A stretch of DNA of 64,000 bases from Mactra quadrangularis (Eukaryota > Mollusca > Bivalvia > Venerida > Mactridae), in the NCBI GenBank assembly GCA_025267735.1, contig CM046308.1, forward strand, positions 36,693,267-36,757,266. Reading direction: 5' to 3'. Under the pieces are notes generated by a model. That model did no database searches. It was given only the letters and a program-made list of their open reading frames with translations, and had not been told where the DNA came from. Positions 1 to 12,949 of the stretch are shown piece by piece. Position 1 is the stretch's first letter, and every line of letters starts with the position of its first letter. The position numbers and the translations under genes are program-made.

Positions 1-206
1 ATCGTCTACTTGAAATCAACTGGTATATGACTATGCATGACCCACCGATGGTTCAAGTTTGGCAACGTGGTGGTCAGCTAATGAATAGAGACTGGTTTGT
101 TCCATATAATAAGAAAGGGGCAACTATACTACACACAGTATGGCCAGCTTTGTTGTATAATAAAGATGGTCTACTGGCTGACAAGGGGATTTGTATGGTG
201 AAATAA
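1..206 (+). CDS. Mitochondria-eating-protein-like C-terminal exon (5' partial)
   Basis: Open frame from base 3 to TAA at 204-206, about 67 residues, starting RLLEINWYMTMHDPPMVQVW and ending in WPALLYNKDGLLADKGICMVK. The pattern of an LxxxWxM-xxDPP segment, then YNKKG, then VWPAL-x-x-KDG-LL-x-KG resembles the C-terminal domain of mitochondria-eating protein (MIEAP/SPATA18), as I recall it; such genes are numerous in molluscs. The family is linked to mitochondrial quality control. Only the last exon is present, so upstream coiled coils and the acceptor site lie outside the window. The assignment rests on a short block and is moderate. Confidence 0.5.
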   Translation, partial: RLLEINWYMTMHDPPMVQVWQRGGQLMNRDWFVPYNKKGATILHTVWPALLYNKDGLLADKGICMVK

Positions 207-795
207 TAGAGTTGATCGATTAGTGATTTTATTTAGAAACAAACATATTCAGTTGATGTAGTTACAAAATAAGTCATCTACATGAGAGCCAAGAATTACG
301 TACAAATTTGATTGTCAACTGTGAGAATCGTTAGCAGCATAATTTGAACCAGATTATGGACTTCAGCATTCAGAAAGGAATTTAAAATTTCCCATTTTCT
401 GATAAACATACATGTACATGTAGACTGATTGTTGTACAAATGCGCCAGCATAATATGTCTCGTATATTATACAGGAATAATGGAATGTTTCATATCTAAA
501 TTATTTAGTACAAAGGTAGATAACTAACCATATAAAATAAAACAGATTACTACTTGTTATTTCCCTTTGATCACTTTCACACATTGGTGATCTGGCCACT
601 GGCACAGTTCATATCCACCAAAAACACTATACATTTGTATATATAGTGTATTTTGTGCTTCGTATACATGCTAATACATTTTGCATTACTGTTTATATTA
701 TAATATATTTTCATACGTATTTATTTTGACTAGTGTATAATTGTACATGATTATTTATTAGAAAAACTGTGATATCTATAGAACATAAGTGTACG
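207..795. other. Intergenic / 3' flank, no gene seen
   Basis: AT-rich sequence downstream of the MIEAP-like stop, probably including its 3' UTR. Stop codons are frequent in all frames and no splice-bounded coding segment is visible. Confidence 0.5.
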
Positions 796-1336
796 GAGCC
801 CCTAAAGTGACATTTTAAAATACTTTTTTTATTTTCACAACTATTTTGTTAAAACATGATATTATTTCGTTTATTCGAAATATTATTTCGATTAAACGAA
901 ATAAAATTACGTTTAAACGAAATAATTATTTCGTTTTTTTTTAAAATAATATATTTCGTTTTTTCGGAATAATTATTTCGTTTTTCGAAATAATTTTATT
1001 TCGAAAAAAACAAAGTAATTATTCCGAAAAAACGAAATATATTATTTAAAAAAAAACGAAATAATTATTTCGTTTAAACGTAATATTATTTCGTTAACTC
1101 GAATAATATTTCGAAAAAACGAAATAATATTACGTTAATTATTTCGTTTTTTCGAAATAACTTTATTTCGAAAAAACGAAATAATTATTTCGTTTAAACG
1201 TAATATTATTTCATTTAATCGAAATAATATTGCAAATAAATGAAATGATATTTCGTAAAAACGAAATAATATTACGTTTAAACGAAATACTTGTGAAATT
1301 AAAAAAAAGTATTTCAAAATGTCACTTTAGGGGCTC
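796..1336. mobile_element. MITE with palindromic TTTCGAAATAATTATTTCG core
   Basis: Ends are inverted repeats of about 35 bp (left GAGCCCCTAAAGTGACATTT, right the reverse complement ending GGGGCTC). The interior is an array of short self-complementary motifs such as AAACGAAATAATTATTTCG with TTCG/CGAA centres. The whole 540-bp unit can fold into many nested hairpins. No coding potential: the open frame on the minus strand is low-complexity F/R/N/I sequence. Confidence 0.7.
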
Positions 1337-1439
1337 TGCATAATTGTTATTAATATTTATACTATTATGAAATGCATCTGTGTTCTATTATTTATTGTGA
1401 AATAACTTCACACCTTTTTTTTAAAATTGATTTTAACAT

Positions 1440-1640
1440 GGTATTCAACACATATTTTGGTTATATATACGGCCAGCACTTCCTACTATAGGTTTACTGG
1501 ACACTTTTCTATCACCAGTACTAACTTACCCTACCAAGAGGCCGGCAACTCATGTTTAGGGTATGACCTACTGTGACCGGGCTCAAACCCATGATTTCTG
1601 GATTTGAAGTCAGACATGCTAACCACTATGCCACGGCCGG
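1440..1640 (-). mobile_element. tRNA-derived SINE, family 1
   Basis: Read on the minus strand it starts with a tRNA-like head (ccggccgtggcatagtggtt, box A-like) followed by a box B-like GGGTTTGAGCCC stretch. A second copy in the same orientation lies at 42350-42550 and shares the segment around 'ccagtactaacttaccctacca'-type sequence, which establishes it as a dispersed repeat. Confidence 0.6.
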
Positions 1641-1999
1641 GGCTCTTCACATCTTTTAAGCTGCTACTGAATTGCAGTAGTTAGCATACTTTACTGTTAT
1701 CTGCTGACCAGTGTTTGCTTGACATCTGTCACAGGGTCAAACCATTCCATGGTAATTAGTTTGAAGCTTATAGGACCACACATTGCTGCATCCTGCATCT
1801 GATGTAAAACATTTATAACTTCTAAGCATGGGATACATAAGGTGAAAGTTCAAAACTTTCAAAAGCATAAAATTCCTGATTTTCATGGTTTTAGCATCTT
1901 TTACATAGGAGAACTATTTTTCTGGTACCAAAAATCTGAACTTTAGGACTATTTCTAAAAACTTTCAATTGGATCTGACGGTGAATTGTGATGTTATAT

Positions 2000-2272
2000 A
2001 GTGTGTAAATATTGACCCCGACCTAACCTTTCACATTTGCATCTAATAATTATCTACACATATCCCGACGAGTCAGTACCACGCCTATTCTACACTTGGA
2101 CAGCGATCGTAAAATTATAGAAGTATGTTTGTGTGTTAAGTTTGAACTCATAATCCTCACGGTCACGGTGTAATCAAGCATTAATACTACATTTGTATTC
2201 AATGTAATGAATATTCTTGCATAAAGGTCAGGTCGGGGTCAAACTTTATGCACAATACAATACTGAGACAAA
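2000..2272. mobile_element. MITE with TATAGTG(C/T)(A/G)TAAATATTGACC termini
   Basis: About 270 bp with terminal inverted repeats (left tatagtgtgtaaatattgac, right gtcaaactttatgcacaata). A full copy in opposite orientation is at 36531-36789 inside a macro-PARP intron. No coding sequence. Confidence 0.65.
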
Positions 2273-2345
2273 ATAATTTTCTACCCTTCGAGACAGTCAA
2301 TAATGATATCATCACCAACATTTGTACTGTTAATATTTACACTGG

Positions 2346-2632
2346 GTTTATCACCCTTCTCAACACAAGTTTTAAGGTTATTTTACAGCGTCCAGTGCAC
2401 ATAACCTAGCTTTCCTAAACCCTTGTCTATAACAAGTACTCGCATACCCTTCCATTAGGCAAGAAACTTCTCCATATACCTTATTAATTGTGGAAAATTG
2501 ACATTGTCAAATTTTCATGGAAGGGTATAAACTCCCCTAGTTGGATTTGAAACCGTACCCCCTTCGGGACACTAGATTCAACATCCAGTCGCACTACCAG
2601 CTGCTCCACCAACCCGAGTTATCATTACCAAC
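2346..2632 (-). mobile_element. tRNA-derived SINE, family 2
   Basis: On the minus strand it begins ctcgggttggtggagcagct, a tRNA-like head with box B-like sequence near 2560, and ends in a conserved tail carrying 'agctaggttatgtgcactgg'. Related copies are at 27195-27450 (-), 15376-15575 (+, partial), 55477-55775 (+) and 62335-62475 (+, tail only). Confidence 0.6.
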
Positions 2633-2949
2633 CAACATACAGATGATATTTCATTTTTAATCTATAAGTTGATAGAGCCTTGAGATCATACAAAATAAAA
2701 TTACATAAAATAAATCAATCAGCGTACCAACAAATAAAAGAAAGACAAATTTTGTATAACAACATTTTATTGCATCATTTTTAATGATGATAACAACAAA
2801 ACTAAATTAATACTATTTACAATAATATATTAAACATAGAAATATAAAACAAGAAAAAGCTACAACTAATATAGTCATGCTTTCAATAACAAAAACAATT
2901 GCCTAAGTGTTAAGAACTACTGTACTAGAGATATTGTGTACGGGAATAG

Positions 2950-3364
2950 TACCCTGAACAATTTAAGCTGGCATACTCAGACAATGCAAGTTGATTTTGA
3001 AAATTGCGAGTAACTTTAATTTAACTTGCAAATTTTCGCAATTTGAAATCGCTTAAAAAATATCTCTGTCCAAATTAATGAGGCTCAATTAAGCATTAAA
3101 ACAGTCAGATAGATTGATAATATTAACTGAAGATTCACATTACAAACATGTTCGATATTCTTTGTCAATCCCACAATAGTTCCCTAGTTTTATCTATAGT
3201 TAAATATAATTATGTTGTTTTTATATTGCATATATGAATAGTTAACATGCAGGCCATTAAAATTTAGAGAAAAAATGCCAGCAATTATCTCCACTTTAGC
3301 GAGTTGAAATAAAATCAACTCACAAAAATTTGCAAGTCTAATATTTTGTTAAATTCGAGCCCTG
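2950..3364. mobile_element. hAT-like MITE, older copy of the 17853 element
   Basis: The interior (gattttgaaaattgcgagta...) and the right end ATTCGAGCCCTG match the element at 17853-18267. The left terminus is diverged and no clean target duplication is visible, so this is a decayed copy. Confidence 0.55.
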
Positions 3365-5743
3365 GGTTTATTTTAATGAGGTTCTGTACTTATTTATGCA
3401 AGAAATTGTTAGAAAATCCACATGAACTAAGTTATAATAATGATAGATGAATGTAATTATACATTATGCCCTAAAACACATCTAATCTCATTATGTAGCA
3501 TGTATTTCTAATGATCATATAGTATAAGAATAGAACAAATATAATGATTTATAATGATTGATAATTCTTACTTATTTTAATTCTTATTTATTTTAAATAA
3601 AAGGGAGATAAATCTGTCTTAAAATACATTTTAATACTGAGTTAATTCCCTTTGATTTAAAAATGTTTTCTATATTTCATTTTTAAACAATGAAATATTA
3701 TATGGAAGAAAATGAATAATTAAAGAAAGACTTGCAAAAATTATTGAACTCTCATAACATTTACTATGTAAACAAATATACACTAACTTATTCTTTTCAA
3801 AAATGTTAAAGAAAATCTTAAAATCATTTTAACTGTGACATGTTTGAATCAAACTCATTGGTCCGTGAAGTTCACATTGCATCATGACATGAATTCATCT
3901 GAATACAGCTGAAAAGTGTTTTAATACTTTATATTTCAAAATAGAATAACCACAAGCTGTATTCCTTGAGTAACCTTCAAACAACCATAAACCTTATTGA
4001 AAAAAACTTGTTTACAAATACGGAACTTATAACATTTGTCAACAATATAAATCTAGACCTTGGATCATGAAAGCTATTTTAGTTTTATTTGCTTAACTTA
4101 TGTTTAATGTCTAAACATGTAAATACAATTTGCAAGCATTTTTTAAAGCAGTAAGATTTCAACAGGAAAATAAATCAGGCTCGTATTATACCTGTTTAAA
4201 TTGATTACAAAAACAGACTGGGCTGTGATCCAACTTAATATTCATTTTACATTTTTCTCAGATTTTATTGCATATAAACTTATAAATGTTTTATACACTC
4301 ATGAATGCACAGATCATTTTAACAATTGCATCATTCTTCAAACACACATTTAACTTTTAATTTGTTTAGAAACAAGTTCAAACAACTTATACGCGAAAGA
4401 AAAGGAAATAATAATGAACACTTTATAGCAATATGAACAATTAATTAAAATCAACACATGTACATACATTGTACACTGGGTATACTTTTTCTAACTCTCA
4501 CAGTCCAAATGGTCCGTCATTACTTTTCAATACATCATTTCTCAATAATTTAGTTATTTACCCTAGAAGACCTCAGTTGTTACGACTGTCTAGAAGTATG
4601 AACTCAAAGACATACATTAAATAGTATAATACTTAGATAAAGATAGATTACTTTTGTATTGTTCTATCAAAATGCGACAATGTAATATGCTATCTTGTAC
4701 AAGTCAAAATAAAATCTGAATTTGATAAATATACAAAAAGGTATGCAACAATCATAATTGCATCAGAAAACAATTTTTGACATCATTATATAGATCTTGA
4801 GACACTTTAGACAAATTATGACAGTCTTTAGCCTAAAGGCATACTATAGCCAATATTGCCAATAGTATAGCCAAAATTAAGTTTTCTCGACAGTCTGAGT
4901 TATAACATAAATGTACATAAAATTACATTTAATTCCACAGCAAATACAGCACAGCGAATGCCTTGTATTTTGTGTTTTTTGTTGATGGAATGAGTCAAAT
5001 CGTAGCTCATAGATAATTCAACAAATCACACATTCCTCAAATATTTTTTCCTATAAAATAAGTATGAGAAAATAAAAGCTATTTAGAATTCAAAAATACA
5101 AGATTCTGTAATGAATTACATATTACCACTATCTCATTTATAATGAGTTGCATTCATATAACAGTAAATAACCAAAGCGCCGATAGCGCTGTCAGACATG
5201 GGGTTTTGGTAGAGTATATGGCTGTATACAACTCATGGAAGCGATACAAGGGACCTTTACCTTACATAAACTAGATAAGATATACACGTGATTCTTATCG
5301 TCTGCTTGTTAACACGTAATGCGGACTATATTAATTGCAGTGGTAATTATCCCTTTATTTGCGCGCGCACAACCGAATGTAATCGTCCGCGACAAATTAT
5401 TATGTGGATTTGCCACAGTCCACTACTAAACATGGGGAAACCCCATGTAAAAATTAAATATCAATTGTTAAATTTTATACAACTGTCAGTGTTACATACA
5501 TAAACCCTACTGATTTAAATAGATTATGAGTACAGAAGTACTGTAGCAAGTATTTAAATCAGCAGAGTTAATGTATGAACTATGAACAGTTAAATTAAAT
5601 CTAACAAAACCAGACATGCTTAACAAAGTAAAAAAATTCTACTTAAAAACAAAATTCAACTAATTAACAAATGCTCAAATTATACCATAAAAACTTTGCG
5701 TCACATTTACTGTGGTATTAAAAGTACATAAAAAAATATAACA
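3365..5743. other. Gene-free AT-rich stretch, probable PPM1K 3' UTR/downstream region
   Basis: No conserved coding exon on either strand. It lies directly 3' of the PPM1K stop on the minus strand and contains several TTTATT motifs, which are AATAAA on the gene strand, so part is probably 3' UTR; the true cleavage site cannot be chosen by eye. A near-palindrome around 5470-5575 pairs sequence near 'ctgatttaaatagattatga' with a mirrored copy and resembles termini seen at 52245-52320. Confidence 0.4.
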
Positions 5744-8700
5744 TTAACTATATCTATTTGATGATAAATTTCGTCCAAAACTATAAGGTATAGATCTTGT
5801 TGTACTACGATATTTTCCCCATGCACCAAATGGTATCACCATTGCAGTAGAATTGTCCTCTGAACCAAATTGTAAAGCTTGATCAGTGATCAAATGTGCT
5901 GCCTCACTAGGCGTTGAACAACTAGTTATAATGTCCATTAACTCTTGATCATTCAATACGAAACTTAAACCATCCGTGTTCAGTAATAAGAAAGCATCAA
6001 CTCCATGTTTTATCTGAAATATAAAAGATAATTTATTCATATATGAAATATCATTTCACTTTACACATCTATACTCAGGCCACTACAAGTTGATCATGAG
6101 TACTACGGATTTTTCTGGGAAAAAATAAGGCGAGTGAGCGAATAAAAAAAAATAAGTAAAATCTTAATTCAGTTGCTTTATATAGCGGTTTGACCAAATT
6201 TTTATGAGCAAGCGAGGAAAAAATTTTTTGTGTGTAAAAAACCGTCAAAATTAAGGTGCGAGCGAATCCATAGAACATATGATCAACTTGTTGAGGCCTC
6301 AGGGTTGGATTTGTTTTTTTCTGAGGTTCCAGGACTGGATGTTATGACAGAACATTTTGTTGGGTGAATACAAAAATGCTTTAACTCTATTTTACAAAAA
6401 TTATTCAGGAGGTTTATTAAACACACCAATCTGCTTACCTCAGTTCTTTAGCTAAATGCCCTTTAGGTCCCTTTCTGCCATTTAATTTTAGAGATATTAA
6501 TCTTAAGATACATGTACATGCATAACAATTACAATATTATAAAGTATCAGAACTCTTCTTTCAAATGTAACAATTTTATTACACCCGTACAAATGCATAC
6601 ATATATCTGAAATAAAATTTAATAGTTTTTAATAAAAAATCAGCTTTTGTAGGGGTGTAACGGTTAACCGATATACCGGTTAATATTGCAATACGAGTTC
6701 TAACAGTTTTTAACCGGTTCGTTTTTCGTTGAACCGGTTTTGTAGTTATGTGTCGTACTGTTTGTTTTTATCAGAATCTGATAGTTAAATGTTGATATAA
6801 ATGTTAAAATGTATTGAATACTTGAAATAATCTTACTGCATGTGCTTTTAAAAGTTAAATATTTAGTCAAAAAATAGATAAATATCTTCAAATGTCTTTT
6901 TTAAAACACGCATTTTTCTCACATATAGACCATTTTAAAATAGTAATTCAAACATTAGGATAAGAGATCATTTTAAAATATCAGTATGCATGTTATGCTG
7001 GTCCAATCAGGACGGGTTACCAGCATTAATTAATGCTTTGCATGTTTACGCTAAAAACCGGTACATATTGCAGTATATTGCAATACGGGTTTTGCATATT
7101 GCAATATATTGCAATATGGTTTTTACCGTATTATTACACCCCTAAGCTTTTGAATTGAATGGTATTTATAAGAGTAATTATAAATTACATATATAGCACC
7201 TCATCTTATATCTATAAGACACCTAAACTTTAAAATTATCTAACATAGATCTAGTACTGGGAATTCACACAATAGATGATAGCAAATTAAACTATATGAT
7301 GGATCAAATGTTGAAATACTATTGTATAAATTATTGAGTTAACTAATAATTGACAAATAATAAATGTCAGATGTACTGTGTTTCAATTACATAGTTATTT
7401 CATTAAAATGTTACAGAGAAATGAGGTATTTTCATGGTATCAAAATAAACATCAATTTAGTTATTTCATTAAAATGTTACAGAGAAATGAGGTATTTTCA
7501 TGGTATCAAAATAAACATCAATTTATTACCATTTCAAACTATCACTAAAATATGTAACATGAAAATGTTTTAAATCATGTTGTTAACAAGAGCACCGCTA
7601 GGCAGAGCATTATATGCCCGAAAGTGTTGTTTTTTTTTAGTTAAGATGAAGCATTTGTAACTGTTTTCAGTTTTAAGGTAATAATGACCTTTGACCTTGT
7701 GACCCCAAAATCAATAGGGGTCTTCTATCCAATATGGACAATCACTGTATGAAGTTTGAATATTGTAGACCAACTGGAACTTAAGTTATGCTCCGGAAAC
7801 TGAAACTGTTTTCAGTTTTAAGGTAATAGTGACCTTGACCTTTGACCCCAAAATCAATAGGGGTCTTCTACCCGATATGGACAATCATCGTATGAAGTTT
7901 GAATATTGTGGACCAAATGGAACTTAACTTATGCTCCGGAAACCAAGCATTTGGGACGTAAAAATAAAAAAAGTATAATTCTGCAATAAAAAAGGTGGCC
8001 TTTAGAGGAATTTAACTGCGTTAATGAAACTAGAATGTATACCATTCTTACAAAACTAATAAAGAACACATTCTTAACCCAAAACCAACTCTTAAATGTT
8101 TGGGCATAACAGATACTTAACTATTTATATATAATAATCCTATTGAATTGCAAAAGGCACATGATAAGATAAAGGTAAATTCATATTGTTTTTTTTTTGT
8201 TCTGTGTATTACTATCGAAAGATGTTAGTTTGTTATATCTATACATACATGAATTAAGCTTGGTATATGTCATCAAACATACATTGCCTATCTTACATCC
8301 TGTTTAATACCTGTTTATATACATGTGTTCCTTTTTTCTCTTTTTACATGTAATCAGTAAGTGTTTTGTCATACATTGTATATTAATTGTGCATGCTTTT
8401 CTTTTATATCTAATATTGTATATATGTTATTTGTAAAAAATACTGCCAAAGTTTTTCTTGGCGATGAACATATTGTTTATGCCAATAATTTAACATAACA
8501 TATTTTGACTTGACTTGACTTGACTTTCTACAGTTATTTATAAATTCTGCAGTGAAGTGGTATATAGTAGTGTAAATCCTTACCTTACATAAAACATTAA
8601 CTAGATGTATGATGCAACATGCAATACATTAATCATATACCTGGTACTACATATGTTATCAGAACAGTAAGCAGAATAGGTATTATAAACTAGTAGATTA

Positions 8701-11647
8701 CTACATTGTATGGTTTAGGCCATAAATAATTAATTGTTAGATTCTCAGCTGCACTTTGAAAACTTGGGGAGAATGGGTTCTTTTTTGAAGAAAATGATAG
8801 CTCAGATGTTTTATGCTTTTTACAGAAACTTATCAGATAAAGAAAATTTGGTAAAAGTTTTTTCCTAAACCGAAAAGTAACTAAACAGGATTGCACAAAC
8901 TGGGGCTGATTAATTTCCATTGCCTTACTAGAGGTAAAAAGAATTAACAGGAACAATGTGTCTTATCTAACTAAACTGCGGATTAATCATAATGTCTAAT
9001 TAGTTATTATATAACAAAATATCTGATGAAATAATATGTTATCAATCATTTATCTAATAGTACTGTATAAATACACTATCCATCTAGCATCAAACTAGCA
9101 GTATTAGTATACAACCTAGATTCTAACTTTGTTTAACATTTCATTTAGTTAATATACCACTGGTAATTGTGAAATGAAATTAAACACATCACTCTAATAC
9201 TCTTCAAAAATGCGAGCATCTTTAATGCATGTAGCTTTAAGTCAAAATAATATATAATAAAAGTTGTGTAGCAAAGTTAAATACGTTTGCAAGAATTATA
9301 GAAGCATGATCAATTTCAATACCCCAAAGTCCTTATCTTCAGGACCAGTCCTGAAAACTGTCCATTTCATTCACATATGAACAAACCTGTAACACTTACC
9401 CTTATAGATCTAATATATGGTTCGGCAGTAACACCATATGATTTCAGTTCAATATCACCGATACTTCTAGTCATAGTTAGTCTACCATTAACATGTGACA
9501 CACCTAGACTATTGTCACTGATACTACCACCACATTTTTTTATCCTTTCAGCTTCCTCTGGATCCTCTGGCACATGATCATGTGACAATCTCAATGCTTC
9601 CCCTTCACGACACAATATGGCACGTGAATCTCCTACGTGAGCCACTACAAGTTCTATTCCATTGCGTAGTAAACAAACAGTCGCTGTGGTACCAGTGCTT
9701 CCTTGATTATCTGAAATGACAGACTCACTTATATCAGACAAGTTAACACTCGACTGAATTTCCCAAAACGAAGATCTGAAGTAACTTCACTTTAATAAAG
9801 GACAAAATTATCAAAACGTCATACTTTAATATTATATAATTATCACAACAAGTCCTTCTGGAACTTCTGGCTAGTGAGTAAAGATGATGGCTGCAATCCA
9901 TACACTAGTAAATCTTAACTTAATATCATTATTAGAATTACTTAGTTTCTAGTCTGCTTTCTATACCCCCTAGGGCTGTCACAATACGCCAGAAGTGTAC
10001 CGCGGTATATTGCAAGTATTGAAGTTCATCAGTAGCGTGTTCAATTACACAAAACGTTACAGAACGTTACATAACGATATATTTGGAACTCCTCGGCTAT
10101 TCGCTGCGAATAACCTAATCTAATACACAAACATGAGATTGTTAAGGCAATGAATGATGTTTCAAAATTTACAGACTAAAAACGAAACATCACTCAATGC
10201 CTAAACGATCATATATTTGTTTACTTTAACACCGGTAGTTTCAAAATAGTGTCTAAATATGTCTGAGATTATTCGCAGCAATGGCCGAGGAGTTCCGAAT
10301 GTATCGTTACGGAATGTTTTGTACCGTTCGCAGTAACTGAACGCAGGGCAGGACAGGGCTGGCCACCTTTAGAAATAAAACTTCAATTATTTTAAAAATT
10401 ACTCACCAAGAGAATATGTCACTAAATGACGTGTTAATAAATTGTTGACTTCAATGAAGCTTTTATGTAGAACATCAAAAAGGTTGGATGTTTTGGACAA
10501 CCAATATACTATATGCTTGAGCATAAATTGCTGGGCAAAGTCGACAGCTATATTTCCACTGTGACCGTCAAATATAGCAAAATACATCAAATCATCAGAG
10601 ATTTGTTCAAATGAAAGTCGGTCTTCATTTACTTTACGTCTTCCAAGTAGACTGGCTGTCCCTATCTCATCTGTAAGAGAAAAGTGTAAAACTTCATTAA
10701 AAATGATAAATTTAGCAATATTGATCACATTTGTTTGTCAATTTTTCAAGCAAATGCGCTATCACTTTCATTTTCTTTTATTTTCTACTAGTGCAAAAAA
10801 ACACAAATTTATTATGTTATATATAGCTAAAGATAAAACTATCAACTACCCCACTTTTTTAAGCTAATTTTCAATAGCCCAAATCAATTTTCACTAGCCT
10901 GAGGCTTTAGGATAGCAAGTAAGGGCAATGACTGCTTTCAAAGGCAATTACTATCTCTAATGGAATGAAGTAATCAAACTCCCAAACTATAGTAAAAAGA
11001 AAAACTACTGTGAGATAAAATTTCAAGCACCAGTGAACTAAGACACAAAATAATGTTATTTAATGAAATGAACAGCATAAAAAATTTGATAAATCAATCT
11101 ATTGCAAAATCACGGAAAAAAATCATTTTTTTTTCATCACTTCAGCACATTTTCCATGCGGTAATATTAGAATCTTCACCTTAATCATTTTTAGACTATC
11201 CTTCACCTTAAATAATAGTTTTACACCTGGGTGTCTGTTTAGACCTATTCCCTTTTAAAAAATCACAACAGTCATGCAGTTTCCTAAAGTATCTCCAAAT
11301 ATAATCAATAATACTTGAAACTTACCAACTGGTATAGTTGGGATCAATCTTCCTTTTTGAATACTTTGTTTTACACTAATGGGCATATCAATTCTGTTAT
11401 TCCATGATCCAAGGGTATCAAAGTTGACCCCTTTCTGAGGTTGACCCTTATTCTCAGGGTCAGATAGATGTGGTGTATGTTTACTGTCCCCAGTTTGTAG
11501 AAGTCTTACAATCATACAACACGCTGTCTGCTGTTTTGGTTGATTCAGTACAGTTTGGTTCCATGCAGATTTTACACCAGGCTTTAAACATTGACTGGTT
11601 TGTCCAAGTCGATTACTCCCAGTGAGGATAGTTCTCCAACAAATCAT
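5744..11647 (-). CDS. PPM1K: Protein phosphatase 1K-like, mitochondrial PP2C phosphatase
   Basis: Ser/Thr phosphatase of the PPM (PP2C) family; PPM1K dephosphorylates branched-chain ketoacid dehydrogenase E1-alpha in the mitochondrial matrix (family knowledge). Coding exons on the minus strand: 11647-11326, 10670-10407, 9710-9400, 6013-5744. All have consensus splice sites and compatible phases, giving 388 aa against 372 in human. Metal-binding and core motifs are present: ED124, FDGHSG (D142), [15 protein letters not shown] (D223), RSIGD, NTDG (D313) and EDNST (D352). The N-terminal ~80 residues are poor in acidic residues and rich in basic, S/T and Q, compatible with a mitochondrial presequence. 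ATG 11647 follows an in-frame stop directly. Introns hold several MITEs. Confidence 0.93.
6080..6297. mobile_element. MITE with GGCC(A/T)CAACAAGTTG termini (Harbinger-like)
   Basis: About 218 bp with inverted ends (GGCCACTACAAGTTGATCAT ... ATGATCAACTTGTTGAGGCC) flanked by possible 3-bp duplications (TCA). A copy at 22954-23178 is flanked by TTA. GGCC termini and 3-bp duplications fit PIF/Harbinger-type MITEs; that class assignment is inference. Confidence 0.6.
6650..7144. mobile_element. hAT-type MITE, 495 bp, exact 8-bp target duplication
   Basis: Begins TAGGGGTGTAACGGTTAACC and ends with TTATTACACCCCTA. It is flanked by identical 8-bp duplications AGCTTTTG at 6642-6649 and 7145-7152. The interior is rich in GCAATATATTGCAATA motifs and carries no transposase. 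It sits in the last PPM1K intron. Confidence 0.85.
7392..7523. repeat. Tandem duplication, 66-bp unit x 2
   Basis: Two essentially identical consecutive 66-bp units starting TAGTTATTTCATTAAAATG. The near identity suggests a recent duplication. Lies in the PPM1K last intron and makes a spurious repetitive open frame. Confidence 0.85.
7587..7960 (+). mobile_element. Tandem-cored element, ACAAGAGC family, short copy
   Basis: Starts ACAAGAGCACCGCTAGGCAG with a subterminal GCATTATATGCCCG, followed by two copies of a ~125-bp unit containing TGACCTTGACCTTTGACCCC-like sequence and 'tatgctccggaaac'. It resembles the larger element at 30039-32819 in start and unit content. The 3' end is not clear. Confidence 0.55.
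10030..10347. mobile_element. MITE with CAGTAGCGTGTTCA termini
   Basis: About 318 bp in a PPM1K intron, with inverted ends (CAGTAGCGTGTTCAATTAC ... CAGTAACTGAACGC) and extended subterminal palindromy around GGAACTCCTCGGC / GCCGAGGAGTTCC. The element at 17572-17761 has the same termini. It is preceded at about 9967-10025 by a fragment matching the left end of the 27677 element. Confidence 0.6.
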
Positions 11648-12949
11648 TTAATAGGTAATTATTTGATCAGGTATCTGTAAAGTAAATTCAAACACTTTTG
11701 TCAAACAAAATGCCACAGTAAGAAAAATACTTAGTACTACATGTACTAGGAATTGTTTAAAAAAAGTTTCTTGTCCTCTAAGCAAAAAGTTAAACTGGCT
11801 AAGTTCCAAATTGTATTTAAGTTCACACACACCAATATTTATAATAGTAAAATGGCTTTGTAACCTTTTGTAAACTTTATGTCTGTCACTTGAATTAAAA
11901 TGTAGGACAGAACATAATATAATATAATAATATGTATTATGTATCATTTTAACTCTGCAGTTATCTTACAAGGACATCTTTGTACAAATATGAATGAAAC
12001 ATTAGATCATATAATTATTTGAATGAATCTTTTATAGTTTGAACAAGTTTCAAAGACTGTTGGATGATTTATCAGATAAAACTGCTTATGTCCTTGACTG
12101 TTAAAACATGACATCAGAAACACTCAGAAATAATGTAGATATCACTAAGTTTTATTTTAAGTATGGCATTTTTTACAATCAGTCTAAAATAAACAAATTT
12201 ATAGAAGTTTAGTATTCTAATACAGCTGCTGTAAACTTTAATTTAAACATTTTAAGTCAATTGAAATATTATGTATTTCAGATAAAATGTTTGCCAAAAT
12301 AATAAATTACACATCTAATCTGATATAATTGTTGATTAATGCATATCAATCATTTATCCATCAGAATGAGGGACTGAACTCCAAGGTAACTGGTCTTTAT
12401 TTTCGATTTTTTGCCTTTTTATAAATGAAATCCCAACTAATCTACTAAATCATCTTGTTTACATGTTGGTAATATCATGTTGATTAATTAAAAAGCAAAA
12501 AAGCATTGAACCAAATTAAATTACCAGTAACATGTTGAATAATCATTGTTTATATGGTTAATACATTAAAATACAAAATTAAACTAAGTATGCAATTACA
12601 TAATCAATCATTTTAAAAAGCCTAATTCAATTTCAAGATCATATTTTACATTGCTGACACAGGGTGTTTGTCCTTCAAAACAATACATGCTAAAGGCATG
12701 GGAGAGTACAAAAAAGTACAAGGTTAAAAATCAGATATAAAGTTCAATGGTAAAATTCCATATTTGGCAGAAATCCAGACCCACTGTGCCACTTTTCTAA
12801 TAATGGACGCGCTGAAAACGTTCAGTTGGAACCAACATATCGAGATAATCGACATTAGATCAAATCATGCACATTATAACTGAGCTACAAACTCAAAAAC
12901 GATAAAATTTCTACAAATAACACTATAAAAGAAACAAACCATCTTACCG
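11648..12949 (-). other. PPM1K 5' intron, no coding exon seen
   Basis: The interval between the PPM1K start codon and the probable non-coding first exon. AT-rich; the open frame at 11648-11947 has no family resemblance and no splice support. Confidence 0.5.

Noticed and set aside
11648..11947. 99-codon minus-strand frame upstream of PPM1K
   Set aside because: No family resemblance, in the 5' intron, and closed by a stop immediately before the PPM1K ATG.
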